This document shows positions 24,562 to 33,565 of a stretch of DNA of 64,000 nt, in pieces. The translations under genes were made by a program, and so were the position numbers. The notes beneath the pieces were generated by a model. That model had not been told where the DNA came from. It ran no database searches and worked only from the letters and a program-made list of their open reading frames with translations. Within the stretch, counting starts at the first letter, position 1. Each line of letters begins with the position of its first letter. This DNA comes from Alphaproteobacteria bacterium (lineage in GTDB: Bacteria; Pseudomonadota; Alphaproteobacteria; Micavibrionales; Micavibrionaceae). The stretch is from NCBI GenBank assembly GCA_002690045.1, contig NZDE01000008.1, positions 105,213 through 169,212 on the forward strand, written 5' to 3'.

Positions 24562-25878
24562 TTAGAACTTATAGCTCAGACCGACAGCAACGATAGCAAC
24601 GTCACCTTCTGTTTCACCATTAATATCAACAGAAGCCGTTTGGCCACCGCCGTAATTAAAGTTCTTTGTCAGGTCAATTTCTTCTTCATCGATATCAATA
24701 TAAGTACCTGAAAGGTCGATTGAGATTTTTTCATTCAACTTATATGTAGCACCAACAGAATACCAGTTACGGTCGCCATCTGGTGTACGTGTGGAACGGA
24801 AACCATCTTCAGTTGGTGTTTCATCAAACTGGAAACCAGCTTTTAATTCCCACTGATCGTCAAGTTTATATTTAAAACCAAGCGCCAAGGCATAAGTATC
24901 GTTATATTCTTGCAAAGTTTGTGAATCGCCTGCCGCTGTGCTTACAGGAATATCATCAAATGATGACCACCCAAACCAAATGGCGTGACCTTGAACAGTC
25001 CAACGATCATTAATATCGTGTGATGCCGCAAATGTCGCCATTGCTGGAAGGTCAAGTTCTGCGTTACCTGTGAAGACACTCTTTGTGCCAGTCACAGGCG
25101 CAACGTTTACAAGACGCCCTTCAAGATCGTGCGCTACGCCGTGGCGATAATGCATGCCAACGCGCCAATCATCAGTCGGTGTCCATAGTGCACCAATATT
25201 ATAACCCATACCAACATTGTCACCTGATAAGTCCTGGTAACCATCTGTAGCAACATCTGGACCCGCAGCTGTAGGAGATGGCGTTGCATTTTCCAAATGT
25301 GCGTCCGCATACTGAATATTAATACCTGCACCAAATGACCATTTATCGTTCATTTTCCATGCAACTGTTGGTGCAAAATCAAGAACCTTTAGACTAGATT
25401 GCGTCGAATCATAACGTCCGAAAAAGTCATCATCATATTCATTCGCCAGACCAAACGGCGCAGTAAGCGCAAAGCCAACCCACCAGTCTTGAGAATCGGT
25501 TACTGGATATGCAACAAAAGCGTTTGGAACTGGTGTTGGGTCATAAGGGTTTGAACTATCTTCACCCGATAATGCACCATTAAAGCCGCCTGCAGTAGTC
25601 GCGGTCGAGCCAGTATCTTTAATTTTTGAATTAGGAATCAACAAATGTGAACCCAATTGTGCTTGCATACCATCTAAATGCGCCATACCAGCTGGGTTGT
25701 AATAAATTGTTGATGCATCAACCGGATCAGCAGCTGAGCCCGCAAACGACATACCCAAATGGTAAGATGATTGCTCTTGAATATAAAAACCTGCGGCATT
25801 TGCCGTATTGTCTAAACTTACACCAGCGCCCAAAATTGCAAGCGCTGCACATGAAAGCGATAATTTACGCATAATCAT
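24562..25878 (-). CDS. FadL/OmpP1 family outer-membrane channel
   Basis: 438-aa beta-barrel of the FadL family, which lets long-chain fatty acids or other hydrophobic compounds cross the outer membrane. The signal peptide ends in NTANA; the mature N-terminus AGFYIQEQSSYHLGMSFAG, with the AADPVDASTIYYNPAGMAHL hatch motif, is characteristic. The barrel ends in an aromatic residue (LSYKF), the usual assembly signal. I use ATG 25878, preceded by GAGGAT; an earlier in-frame start at 25920 would add an uncharacteristic charged N-terminus. It is a single gene with its own terminator. Confidence 0.93.
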   Translation of the reverse strand: MIMRKLSLSCAALAILGAGVSLDNTANAAGFYIQEQSSYHLGMSFAGSAADPVDASTIYYNPAGMAHLDGMQAQLGSHLLIPNSKIKDTGSTATTAGGFNGALSGEDSSNPYDPTPVPNAFVAYPVTDSQDWWVGFALTAPFGLANEYDDDFFGRYDSTQSSLKVLDFAPTVAWKMNDKWSFGAGINIQYADAHLENATPSPTAAGPDVATDGYQDLSGDNVGMGYNIGALWTPTDDWRVGMHYRHGVAHDLEGRLVNVAPVTGTKSVFTGNAELDLPAMATFAASHDINDRWTVQGHAIWFGWSSFDDIPVSTAAGDSQTLQEYNDTYALALGFKYKLDDQWELKAGFQFDETPTEDGFRSTRTPDGDRNWYSVGATYKLNEKISIDLSGTYIDIDEEEIDLTKNFNYGGGQTASVDINGETEGDVAIVAVGLSYKF

Positions 25879-26023
25879 CTTAAACCGATCCTCTCTTTGT
25901 TCGTATCCATTGCGAATCAATATCTTCGCAGTTTATTCCGCGTAAGTTTAATATATTGTACTGATGGTGCAAAGTGACCAACTGCGCTGCACCGCACAAA
26001 ACAGAAAAAGACTATTCATTGGA

Positions 26024-26638
26024 TTATTTAAGAAGGTTGAACAAATCATCTGCGATGAATGGCGCTTCATCACTCATACGATACATAGCACGCAGCTGAT
26101 TATCATTATTAAACAAATAGATATATGAACTATGATCCATAGTATAATCTGACATAGTGTCATCCTGAACTTTTGCCGCATAGACTTTATATTGGCTTAA
26201 CACCGCCTCAATTTGGTCTTGCGCACCGCTTAAACCAATAAGACGTGGGTGAAACATATCTGTGTATTGTTTCATCACTTCGGGCGTATCACGCTCAGGG
26301 TCAATTGTGATAAACACCAAATCAATACTTTCCTGAATTTCTACAGGCAACTGATTAAACGCTTTAACTGTTTTAGCAAGTTCAGTAGGGCAAATTGCTG
26401 GACAATAAGTAAAACCAAAATAAATTAGGCGATAAGGGCGCTTTAAATCTTGGTCTGTGAAAACCCCACCGTCCTCATCAATCAATGAAAATCCGCCGCC
26501 AATGGATGACCCACTTATCGCGCGCGGTGATTGATAAGTGCTTACTGCACTATTCTGCATATTTAATAACGCAAAACTAATTATCATTGCGCCAATCAAA
26601 GCAACCAAAGCCGTTTTAAACCATTTATTTTGCATCAT
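26024..26638 (-). CDS. SCO1/SenC family copper chaperone
   Basis: 204-aa thioredoxin-fold protein anchored by an N-terminal helix (about 9-27), facing the periplasm. It delivers copper to the CuA site of cytochrome c oxidase. The copper ligands are visible: GFTYCPAICPTEL gives the CxxxC, and the distal His is in TMDHSSYIYLF. FSLIDEDGGVFTDQDLKRPYRLIYF is the typical strand order. It starts 1 bp after dnaQ and is the last gene of the minus-strand aroE-coaE-dnaQ operon. The oxidase subunit III gene is at the left edge of the window. Confidence 0.93.
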   Translation of the reverse strand: MMQNKWFKTALVALIGAMIISFALLNMQNSAVSTYQSPRAISGSSIGGGFSLIDEDGGVFTDQDLKRPYRLIYFGFTYCPAICPTELAKTVKAFNQLPVEIQESIDLVFITIDPERDTPEVMKQYTDMFHPRLIGLSGAQDQIEAVLSQYKVYAAKVQDDTMSDYTMDHSSYIYLFNNDNQLRAMYRMSDEAPFIADDLFNLLK

Positions 26639-26639
26639 C

Positions 26640-27353
26640 TTACGCCTTATCTGCTGTTTTCTTAACTTTATCCCAAAGTGGCTCTTTTAAACCAGTGCAA
26701 AACGCTGCATGTTTTTCGGCGTCTTCAGCAGAAATTTCAAAAAGGCGGGGCGCGCGATATGGACGGGTTTTGATTAGCTCGACATTATCATCACCCTTAT
26801 CCGCCGCTGCATTTTTATTATTCGCTAAAGACAAGCCATGCTGACGCCCGCCCAATAATTCCAAATAAACTTCCGCTAATAATTCGGCATCCAGTAACGC
26901 GCCGTGCAATGTACGGCTAGTATTATCAATTTGAAAACGCCGACATAATGCATCCAAATTCGCAGGTGACCCTGGGAACATACGACGCGCGCGCATCAAT
27001 GTATCTTCAACCGTATTTAAGGGAATTGGCTTAAACCCAAATAATTCAATTTCAAAATTAATAAATTTTATATCGAACGCGGCGTTATGGATGACCAATT
27101 TACCATCTTTTATGAAATCCATAAATTCGCCGACAATTTCGCCAAATACAGGCTTATCCTGTAAAAATTCAGTTGTGATACCATGAACGGCAACCGCGTC
27201 TTCGGGCACATCACGTTCAGGATTAATATATTGGTGGTAAGTTCGTCCTGTCGGAATTTGGTTGAGCAGTTCAATACAACCAATCTCAATAATACGGTCA
27301 CCATCAAGCGGGTCCATGCCTGTTGTTTCAGTATCGAGAACGATTTCACGCAT
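26640..27353 (-). CDS. dnaQ: DNA polymerase III epsilon subunit (proofreading exonuclease)
   Basis: 237-aa 3'-5' exonuclease of the DnaQ family that proofreads replication. It has ExoI VLDTETTGMDP at about 5-15, ExoII VIHNAAFDIKFI and the ExoIII-epsilon motif HGALLDAELLAEVY. The C-terminal extension after about residue 180 would bind the alpha subunit. It is 27 bp after coaE. The aroE-coaE-dnaQ order is conserved near the origin in alphaproteobacteria. Confidence 0.95.
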   Translation of the reverse strand: MREIVLDTETTGMDPLDGDRIIEIGCIELLNQIPTGRTYHQYINPERDVPEDAVAVHGITTEFLQDKPVFGEIVGEFMDFIKDGKLVIHNAAFDIKFINFEIELFGFKPIPLNTVEDTLMRARRMFPGSPANLDALCRRFQIDNTSRTLHGALLDAELLAEVYLELLGGRQHGLSLANNKNAAADKGDDNVELIKTRPYRAPRLFEISAEDAEKHAAFCTGLKEPLWDKVKKTADKA

Positions 27354-27380
27354 TGTTCATTCCTATATTTTTGCTTTTAA

Positions 27381-27989
27381 TTATGGCTTCGGTGTATTGC
27401 GGATATCACGCAGAACCGTTTTAACCTGATCCATTGTATCCGCCTTACTTAACCCAGTATTGATTATAAAGTCAGCTTGGCGGCGTTTTTCTTGATCAGG
27501 CATTTGTGTTGCCAAAACTTTGTTAAACACTTCTTCGGTCATACCTGGACGTGCCAAAACACGGCGTTTTTGTTCATAAAACGGCGCAGATACTACCAAT
27601 GTAAAATCAACACGCAAATTTGCGCCCGTTTCAAATAACAATGGAATATCCAAAATTACACAATCCGCGCCTTTATTCTGCGCAGCTTTAATAAAATCTT
27701 TTTCTGCCTTCCATACATGCGGATGAATAATGGCTTCTAATTGTTTACGGGCGGCTTGATCATTAAACACAATGTCACGCAGTTTTTTACGGTCGATTGT
27801 CCCTTTATTCTGATCATCTTCACATTGCGGGAAGGCATTTAATACATCTGGTACAGCTGCGCCGCCATCGGCCAGTGCTGCGCGCGCATGTTCATCCGCG
27901 TCATGTATCGGCACGCCTAGGCTTGAAAACATTGCGGCTGTGGTTGATTTCCCCATACCGATAGACCCTGTTAAACCAATAACTTTCAT
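27381..27989 (-). CDS. coaE: Dephospho-CoA kinase
   Basis: 202-aa P-loop kinase that phosphorylates dephospho-CoA, the last step of coenzyme A synthesis. The start MKVIGLTGSIGMGKST carries the Walker A; DADEHAR is the substrate lid motif, followed by HPHVWKAE and VLDIPLLFETG. ATG 27989 overlaps the aroE stop by four bases and is the family start; an upstream in-frame start at 28046 lies inside aroE and is rejected. Confidence 0.95.
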   Translation of the reverse strand: MKVIGLTGSIGMGKSTTAAMFSSLGVPIHDADEHARAALADGGAAVPDVLNAFPQCEDDQNKGTIDRKKLRDIVFNDQAARKQLEAIIHPHVWKAEKDFIKAAQNKGADCVILDIPLLFETGANLRVDFTLVVSAPFYEQKRRVLARPGMTEEVFNKVLATQMPDQEKRRQADFIINTGLSKADTMDQVKTVLRDIRNTPKP

Positions 27990-28807
27990 GATGATAATAC
28001 TTCTTTCTGTAACGCGTCGCTTACCTCTGGCAAAACACCATACCAATATTGAAACGCTTTTTGCGCTTGGTATAAAAGCATGCCAATCCCCTGTACATAT
28101 TTATTACCGCGCGCCGCCGCTTTTTGCAACAATTCCGTTTGTAGCGGGGCATATACAATATCATTTACAAGCGCATCTTGAGGAAGGAAAGATAAATCAA
28201 TCTCTAATGGTGGCTGTCCGGACATGCCTAAAGACGTGGTATTAACCAGTAACTTGCAATCTGCAAGTAGCTCCGCATAATCCCCCCAATCACAAACATC
28301 ACAGCCAAACTCATCGGCGAGTTTTTCTGCTTTTTTATGCGTTCGGTTGCAAATCACAATTTGCCTAGCGCCCTGTTGTTTAAGTGCATAAATCACCGCG
28401 CGCGCCGCGCCCCCAGCACCCAAAACGCAAACTTTATCACCCGTAACGGAAAAATTAGGATACGCCGCTACGATATTCTGCCAAAACCCATAAGCATCCG
28501 TATTTGTACCTATTATGCGCCCTGCATCATCTTTATATACGGTATTAACCGCACCAATTGCTTTGGCATCGGCCGTAAGCGCATCACAAAAAGAGATAAT
28601 ACGTTCTTTATGCGGCAAAGTAATATTAAATCCGGCAAGGTTTTCATTCGCCAAAAGCTGAGGGATTTTCACATCGCTTTCAGTAGGCGCAATATCAACC
28701 GCCGTATAGGACGCCGATATATTATACTGCCCCATCCAAAAATTATGAATACGCGGTGATTTACTATGCGCTATTGGATGCCCAATAACAGCGGCATTTT
28801 TAGCCAT
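27986..28807 (-). CDS. aroE: Shikimate dehydrogenase
   Basis: 273-aa NADPH-dependent enzyme that reduces 3-dehydroshikimate in the chorismate pathway. Seen are AVIGHPIAHSKSPRIHN at about 6-22, the catalytic Lys in ITLPHKERI, the NADP loop VLGAGGAARAVI, and the C-terminal QGIGMLLYQA. AAGGA precedes the ATG. It follows the 28823 gene after 15 bp and overlaps coaE by four bases, so at least five genes down to Sco1 are cotranscribed. Confidence 0.96.
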   Translation of the reverse strand: MAKNAAVIGHPIAHSKSPRIHNFWMGQYNISASYTAVDIAPTESDVKIPQLLANENLAGFNITLPHKERIISFCDALTADAKAIGAVNTVYKDDAGRIIGTNTDAYGFWQNIVAAYPNFSVTGDKVCVLGAGGAARAVIYALKQQGARQIVICNRTHKKAEKLADEFGCDVCDWGDYAELLADCKLLVNTTSLGMSGQPPLEIDLSFLPQDALVNDIVYAPLQTELLQKAAARGNKYVQGIGMLLYQAQKAFQYWYGVLPEVSDALQKEVLSS

Positions 28808-28822
28808 GATTTATAATCCTTA

Positions 28823-29932
28823 TTATTTAAGGATCTTAGTGTAATCAGGAAAGATTTTATCGGCAAGAACAGGATCACGAAACGGCACGTTACCAACATA
28901 ACAAACTTCTAAATCACGTAAGATGTGATAAAGATGCGCTTCATTGATAGCATCATGCATTGCAGCGAAATAAGGGCTGCGCAGAATTTCTTGCATAATC
29001 GGCGCAAGATAGACGCGCCCTTCAGGCAATGCAAAAAACTCCTGCAAAGTTTTGTCTGAAAGTGTTTTTTGTTTGAAAACGCGTTTATTTTCAGTTGCTG
29101 AAAGTAAAATATCATCACAAATTTCAAGCGCAACGCGGTCAATGACGTTCATACGGTCTTCATCAGCATACCATTGTTTGAAAGCAACCAATAACGCGCT
29201 GCCATCAAATAATGATGCTGGGTCACGTTCCATGAAACGTGAAAATAATATCGCCATATCACCAATATCTGCACCAAGTAAATGGCGCCAAAGACTTGCA
29301 TAGCCTATGCTGCGCAGTTCCCACGCCACTTGAATTAACACAGATTCAATATCCGCCGCGCGCATACGTTCAACTTTTAAAACGGTTTCAGGATGGTGAT
29401 CGGTATAGTCAATTTCACATTTTTCTTCTAACCAAATATCGCGCTGGGCCCGAATGATGTCAGATAAAATTGTGTTCAAGAAAAACGGTGAACGGCCAAG
29501 CGATTCAGCTTTAATTTGCGCTTTATTAATGCTGGCAATATAATCTTCGTTATCAAGCGTCCAACCAAGCTCATCCAAAGTTTCAAAAGCAACAGCCCAA
29601 TCAAAATGCGCGGCATTTTTTAACAGACGTGCGCCAGTGGCACTTTGGTTAAGTAAAGCAAACGCCCAATGTGCTACATCATTATATGACGAAATGCCTT
29701 GCTGCATATCTTCAATGTCATCTAATTCAAGCGCACTTACATCATCAAGAATATCACGTAAATCAATATGCGGAATGACGGTGCAATCAATGACATCAAT
29801 GTCATTTTCATGCGTGTATAAAGACACTCCGTCCTGCACTGAACAATCCTGCGTAGTCAAATCGTAACATTCATCAAAATCAAAAGATGATTTTGTGTTT
29901 ATGTTTTCGATTTCATCATCAGAATTATTCAT
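28823..29932 (-). CDS. DUF6782-like protein, paralogue of the next gene
   Basis: 369-aa soluble acidic protein. Its middle aligns with the upstream neighbour: both have HP(E/D)xxxxVxR, then AD, then WEL, LWxxI or LW..L, DIG, and a FxxWY/FxxWF block. I believe the family is annotated DUF6782, putative metallopeptidase, but this is from memory. At the place where such proteins would have HExxH this copy reads LSDIIRAQRDIWL, so metal ligands seem lost. I chose ATG 29932 because GGAG lies 9 nt before it and it starts 16 bp after the upstream stop; longer forms back to 30178 would overlap that gene. It leads the aroE operon. Confidence 0.68.
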   Translation of the reverse strand: MNNSDDEIENINTKSSFDFDECYDLTTQDCSVQDGVSLYTHENDIDVIDCTVIPHIDLRDILDDVSALELDDIEDMQQGISSYNDVAHWAFALLNQSATGARLLKNAAHFDWAVAFETLDELGWTLDNEDYIASINKAQIKAESLGRSPFFLNTILSDIIRAQRDIWLEEKCEIDYTDHHPETVLKVERMRAADIESVLIQVAWELRSIGYASLWRHLLGADIGDMAILFSRFMERDPASLFDGSALLVAFKQWYADEDRMNVIDRVALEICDDILLSATENKRVFKQKTLSDKTLQEFFALPEGRVYLAPIMQEILRSPYFAAMHDAINEAHLYHILRDLEVCYVGNVPFRDPVLADKIFPDYTKILK

Positions 29933-29948
29933 ATACGCGAACTCCAGA

Positions 29949-31181
29949 TCACTGCTTTGGTCTAAATTGAATAACTTTATTTTGCTGTTCATCTGACCCG
30001 TCATCGATGAAGTAGACATTCTGTGCTGTGGCATTTTGCTTTTCCTGTAAACCCGAATTTTTTGTCGGGGCAGAAGATTGCAATTCCTGTTCCGCTTCTT
30101 TGAAAGAGCGCTCAAACTTGATAAACCATAGGAAATTCGCGTTCGAACGGTCACGCACTTCAGTAAACACAGGGTCATTAAGGATCACATTGGCATATGG
30201 CTGAAGGTAATTTTTGCCGAATCCATACTCACCAAGCTTAGAAACTAGGTCAAAAGCGACCGCCTTAGACGCGGCAGAATCTTCACCAAAGACATAACCG
30301 TTATATTCAGACAACATCTGCTGAATAACGATTTTATCGGCACGGCGGCAACGTTCAGATAAGAACCATGCTTCAAACGCAGACTGTGCAGCTTCACCAT
30401 TATTCATTGTTCTAAAGTCAGCACATGCTTCACGTGCATAGGCACGGCCAATATCTGCCAAAGATGAATGTTCAATATAATTCCAAAGCTCTTTTTCTTC
30501 TGCTAACTGTAATTCCCAGCATACACGAACCATGAATACATTAAGGTCGGCAATTTGTGCGCGGTTCACAACAATCGCTTGGTCAGGATGGAAGTTCAAT
30601 GGATTAATTTGCGTACCATTTTCCTTCTGCCAAAATGCACGAATTTCTTTTGCTAAAATTAACGCGGCATCTTCTTTACTGGCTGCTTTATTGATAAGAA
30701 TAGTTTTTGAACTACGGATAAACTCACTTGATGCACATTTATCACTTAACTCAATTTTCACGCCTTTTTCACAGGCAAATTCATAATGCGCTTCAAAAAT
30801 ACGGCTTTTTTGCATTGTGCTGATAATTTCATCAAGGTTAAGCGCGTTTGTACTTTGGCCCGTCATATCCGAAATATTTTCAGATAAAAGGTTTTCACGC
30901 CAGCTAACATCCTTCGTGAAATGCTTTGCCACAACATCGTATTTATTAAGGCTTTGTGTCGCATTCAAAAATTCAGGGTTAAAACTGCCTAATTCTTCAG
31001 AAAACGATTCAACAAAGTTTTCGTCTTCTTCTATATGATCTTCAAACTCCATATAAAAGAGCGGCTGATTGCCAATATGTGTCGAACGCACCGGCTGCGC
31101 ATTATTTAATGTATAAGACACAACGCAATCCTTTTTAGGTGCGATGATAATTTCAATACTATTTTCATTTTCTACGGACAT
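29949..31181 (-). CDS. DUF6782-like protein with a degenerate HExxH-like motif
   Basis: 410-aa soluble protein. A central domain (about 140-300) has ILINKAAS, ILAKEIRAFWQ, HPDQAIVVNRAQIADL, VCWELQL and FEAWFLSERCRRAD, a pattern I associate with the DUF6782 family. The segment AKEIRAFWQ looks like an HExxHxWQ zinc site in which both His are replaced. The C-terminus is low in complexity and ends in a KVIQFRPKQ motif. ATG 31181 is used; a GTG at 31226 is in frame and neither has a clear ribosome site. A 14-base motif upstream is shared with the 51881 gene. The gene precedes its paralogue and lies just left of the putative origin. Confidence 0.66.
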   Translation of the reverse strand: MSVENENSIEIIIAPKKDCVVSYTLNNAQPVRSTHIGNQPLFYMEFEDHIEEDENFVESFSEELGSFNPEFLNATQSLNKYDVVAKHFTKDVSWRENLLSENISDMTGQSTNALNLDEIISTMQKSRIFEAHYEFACEKGVKIELSDKCASSEFIRSSKTILINKAASKEDAALILAKEIRAFWQKENGTQINPLNFHPDQAIVVNRAQIADLNVFMVRVCWELQLAEEKELWNYIEHSSLADIGRAYAREACADFRTMNNGEAAQSAFEAWFLSERCRRADKIVIQQMLSEYNGYVFGEDSAASKAVAFDLVSKLGEYGFGKNYLQPYANVILNDPVFTEVRDRSNANFLWFIKFERSFKEAEQELQSSAPTKNSGLQEKQNATAQNVYFIDDGSDEQQNKVIQFRPKQ

Positions 31182-31460
31182 GGAACCCAACCACTTCTTT
31201 TTATTTTTCTGGCAATAGCCACTCACATTAATTTAAACCCACATAGCCAAATTGATTGGCGTATGAGTCAATTATGCGGCGAGAGTGTTAATTCTTTCCT
31301 ACCAAAATGCAGAAAAAAATAGAAAAATACGGGTTTTATGAAAAGAAATTGCATGTTTTTGCAACAAGTTAACGCATTATGAAAAAGAGTGTTTAAATTT
31401 CTCTTTCAGATATATCCGCAAATATTTTTGATTCTATAACGTGAAAATTTTTTAAACAGC

Positions 31461-32081
31461 TTAAGCAGCAAAACTATCATCAATAATTGGCATATCTTCG
31501 ACAAGAATTTCTTCATTGTGAATTTCTATTTGCCCATTTTGTTTAATTTTTACATCTGCCTTAATAAGCGAATCTTTAAAAACAAAACATGCGCTACATG
31601 CAAAATTATTATCTGCATCAATATTAAAAAGCTCAATTGGCGTAATCATTGATGAAATTGCGCGGCGCGCTGCTAATGGTGGATCTTCTTGCCATTGAAT
31701 ATCATCTACGCCATCAAGCACAAGAAAACGCCCATGACGCCCGCGCGAGAAATTAAAAAAGAATTTTAAATATGAACGGATATTATCTTCCGTTAAATAT
31801 AAACCACAATCTTCGTTCAAAGCATGAATAGACTCACGGCTATATTCCACAGGTAAAACTTTTTTAAAATCATCTGAAATAACGTAAAAACGGCGCATCG
31901 GCGGCATTACATTATTATCGACAATTTCGTACAGCGCATGTTCAGGATAAAAATCAACTGGACAAGATATAATAGAGCAATTTTCTTCATCTAATACGAC
32001 AGGTGCCAAATCCTTGACGATTAATTCAAATATTTGACTTTTTCTTTTCTTATCGAGTTTTTCGTATAGTTCCTGAAACAT
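31461..32081 (-). CDS. Hypothetical protein beside the putative origin
   Basis: 206-aa soluble protein starting MFQELYEKLDKKRK. It has a YLKFFFNFSRGRHGRFLVLD segment in the middle and an acidic C-terminus (EEILVEDMPIIDDSFAA). I do not recognise a domain. The gap to the next minus-strand gene is 280 bp of AT-rich DNA, so it probably has its own transcript end. It is the first gene left of the hemE-proximal origin candidate and points away from it, as the leading strand would. Confidence 0.62.
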   Translation of the reverse strand: MFQELYEKLDKKRKSQIFELIVKDLAPVVLDEENCSIISCPVDFYPEHALYEIVDNNVMPPMRRFYVISDDFKKVLPVEYSRESIHALNEDCGLYLTEDNIRSYLKFFFNFSRGRHGRFLVLDGVDDIQWQEDPPLAARRAISSMITPIELFNIDADNNFACSACFVFKDSLIKADVKIKQNGQIEIHNEEILVEDMPIIDDSFAA

Positions 32082-32159
32082 AAGATATTCATTCTTTTAA
32101 GTATATTATTAATCCCTAGGGTAGAAATATATAGAAAATTGCTAATACATACAACGCAT

Positions 32160-32469
32160 AGATTGTGTGATTAAAATTGTGGCTAACATCTTCATAAGTA
32201 ATGGGATAACTCTGTGTATAAAACTTATACCCAAACTGACCTATTTTTATTTAATGACTTCTCCATATGGAATAAGTGAAATTTGCACATCTGGGTAAAA
32301 AATCCAAAATATATAAATGAGCTATTAAATATTCGGATTCGCACTGCATAGCGATGTGTGGACAAAATCGTGCATAAAATTTTATCCCCGTTACACACAC
32401 CCCCAACAAACAACAATAACCAATAAATTATATATTTATTTTTTTTTGTTTTCTTCTATGTTTGTGTTC
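32160..32469. other. Putative chromosomal replication origin (oriC) upstream of hemE
   Basis: Non-coding, AT-rich gap between divergent genes. DnaA-box-like 9-mers: TGTGTATAA (32213-32221, perfect TGTGNATAA), TGTGGCTAA (32178-32186), TTATACCCA (32225-32233), TGTGGACAA (32357-32365), TGTGATTAA (32166-32174) and TTACACACA (32391-32399), each of the last five with one mismatch. An A/T run at 32421-32452 could be the unwinding element. Caulobacter and several other alphaproteobacteria have their origin next to hemE. parAB and parS are 15-22 kb away. Confidence 0.62.
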
Positions 32470-33492
32470 ATGACGAAATTAATGCTTAAAACTTTACAAA
32501 TGGTTAACACGGATAAACCGCCCATATGGTTTATGCGTCAAGCGGGACGTTATCTACCGGAATACAGGGAGTTACGGGCAAAAGCCGGTGATTTCCTAAC
32601 CATGTGTTACACCCCCGATTACGCCACCGAAGTCACATTACAGCCAATCAGACGATTCGGTTTTGATGCGGCTATTTTGTTTTCCGATATTTTGGTTACA
32701 CCTGATGCATTAGGTCAGGATGTAAAATTTATACCCGGTCAAGGTCCAGTCCTTGGCGAATTAAACCTAGATGCGCTAAGTTTGGATAACATCCATACCC
32801 ATTTAGACCCTGTCTATAGCGCGATTGGTCAAATTCGTACGCAGCTGGATAAAGAAGGCTTTACCGATACGACGCTAATTGGCTTTGCAGGTTCCCCGCT
32901 TACGGTTGCAACCTATATGATCGAAGGGCGCGGCACAAAAGATTTCATGCAATTTAAGAAATTTTTGTACGGAAAACCTGCTGAATTTGACCGGTTAATT
33001 GATTTGTTGATTGAATGCACAGCAGAATATTTGATTAAGCAGGTCGATGCGGGCGCAGAAGTATTACAACTTTTTGAAAGTTGGGCAGGCGCGATAGGTG
33101 GTTTTGCATTTGAAAAATATGTAATTGAAACAAATCAAAAAATTATCAGCAAAGTAAAAGCTGTTCACCCACATATACCAATTATCGGTTTTCCGAAGGC
33201 TGCTGGTTATTATTTGAAAGAGTATATGACCAAAACGGGCATTGATGCGCTGGGCTGTGATTTTACGTTGCCATTAAATTTCATTCGTGATGAGCTGCAA
33301 ACAGTTATGCCTGTACAGGGGAATCTTGACCCAGGTATTTTATATGCAGGTGGTGATATTCTTGAGCGTGAAGTGAAAAACATTTGTGACACATTGGGGC
33401 ATAAACCCTATATTTTCAATCTTGGTCACGGCATTCATAAAGATACACCAATCACACATGTCGAACAGGCATTGAAAATAATCCGCGGCTAA
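32470..33492 (+). CDS. hemE: Uroporphyrinogen decarboxylase
   Basis: Cytosolic enzyme converting uroporphyrinogen III to coproporphyrinogen III in haem synthesis. The 340-aa length is normal. It has PPIWFMRQAGRYLPEYRELR near the start, ILFSDILVTPDALG with a catalytic Asp, GFAGSPLTVATYMIEG and the C-terminal FNLGHGIHKDTP. ATG 32470 is chosen because it precedes the conserved block at the usual distance; in-frame starts at 32356, 32458 and 32482 also exist and none has a strong ribosome site. It heads the hemE-hemH-hemJ group, which in many relatives runs straight into rho. Confidence 0.95.
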   Translation: MTKLMLKTLQMVNTDKPPIWFMRQAGRYLPEYRELRAKAGDFLTMCYTPDYATEVTLQPIRRFGFDAAILFSDILVTPDALGQDVKFIPGQGPVLGELNLDALSLDNIHTHLDPVYSAIGQIRTQLDKEGFTDTTLIGFAGSPLTVATYMIEGRGTKDFMQFKKFLYGKPAEFDRLIDLLIECTAEYLIKQVDAGAEVLQLFESWAGAIGGFAFEKYVIETNQKIISKVKAVHPHIPIIGFPKAAGYYLKEYMTKTGIDALGCDFTLPLNFIRDELQTVMPVQGNLDPGILYAGGDILEREVKNICDTLGHKPYIFNLGHGIHKDTPITHVEQALKIIRG

Positions 33493-33565
33493 GAATGTCG
33501 CGCATTGATTTTTTATTATATTTTTCTATGCTAAAGAGTATAGAAAACGAAAACACAGGGCAAAG

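Noticed and set aside
30426..30441. A GCTTCACGTGCATAGG-like sequence resembling parS
   Set aside because: It shares the CACGTG core only; the outer arms do not match the 16-bp consensus.
31369..32112. TTAA pairs resembling CtrA boxes (TTAA-N7-TGAA at 31369 and TTAA-N8-TTAA at 32097)
   Set aside because: Spacing or arms are off the TTAA-N7-TTAA consensus and such AT-rich matches are expected by chance here.
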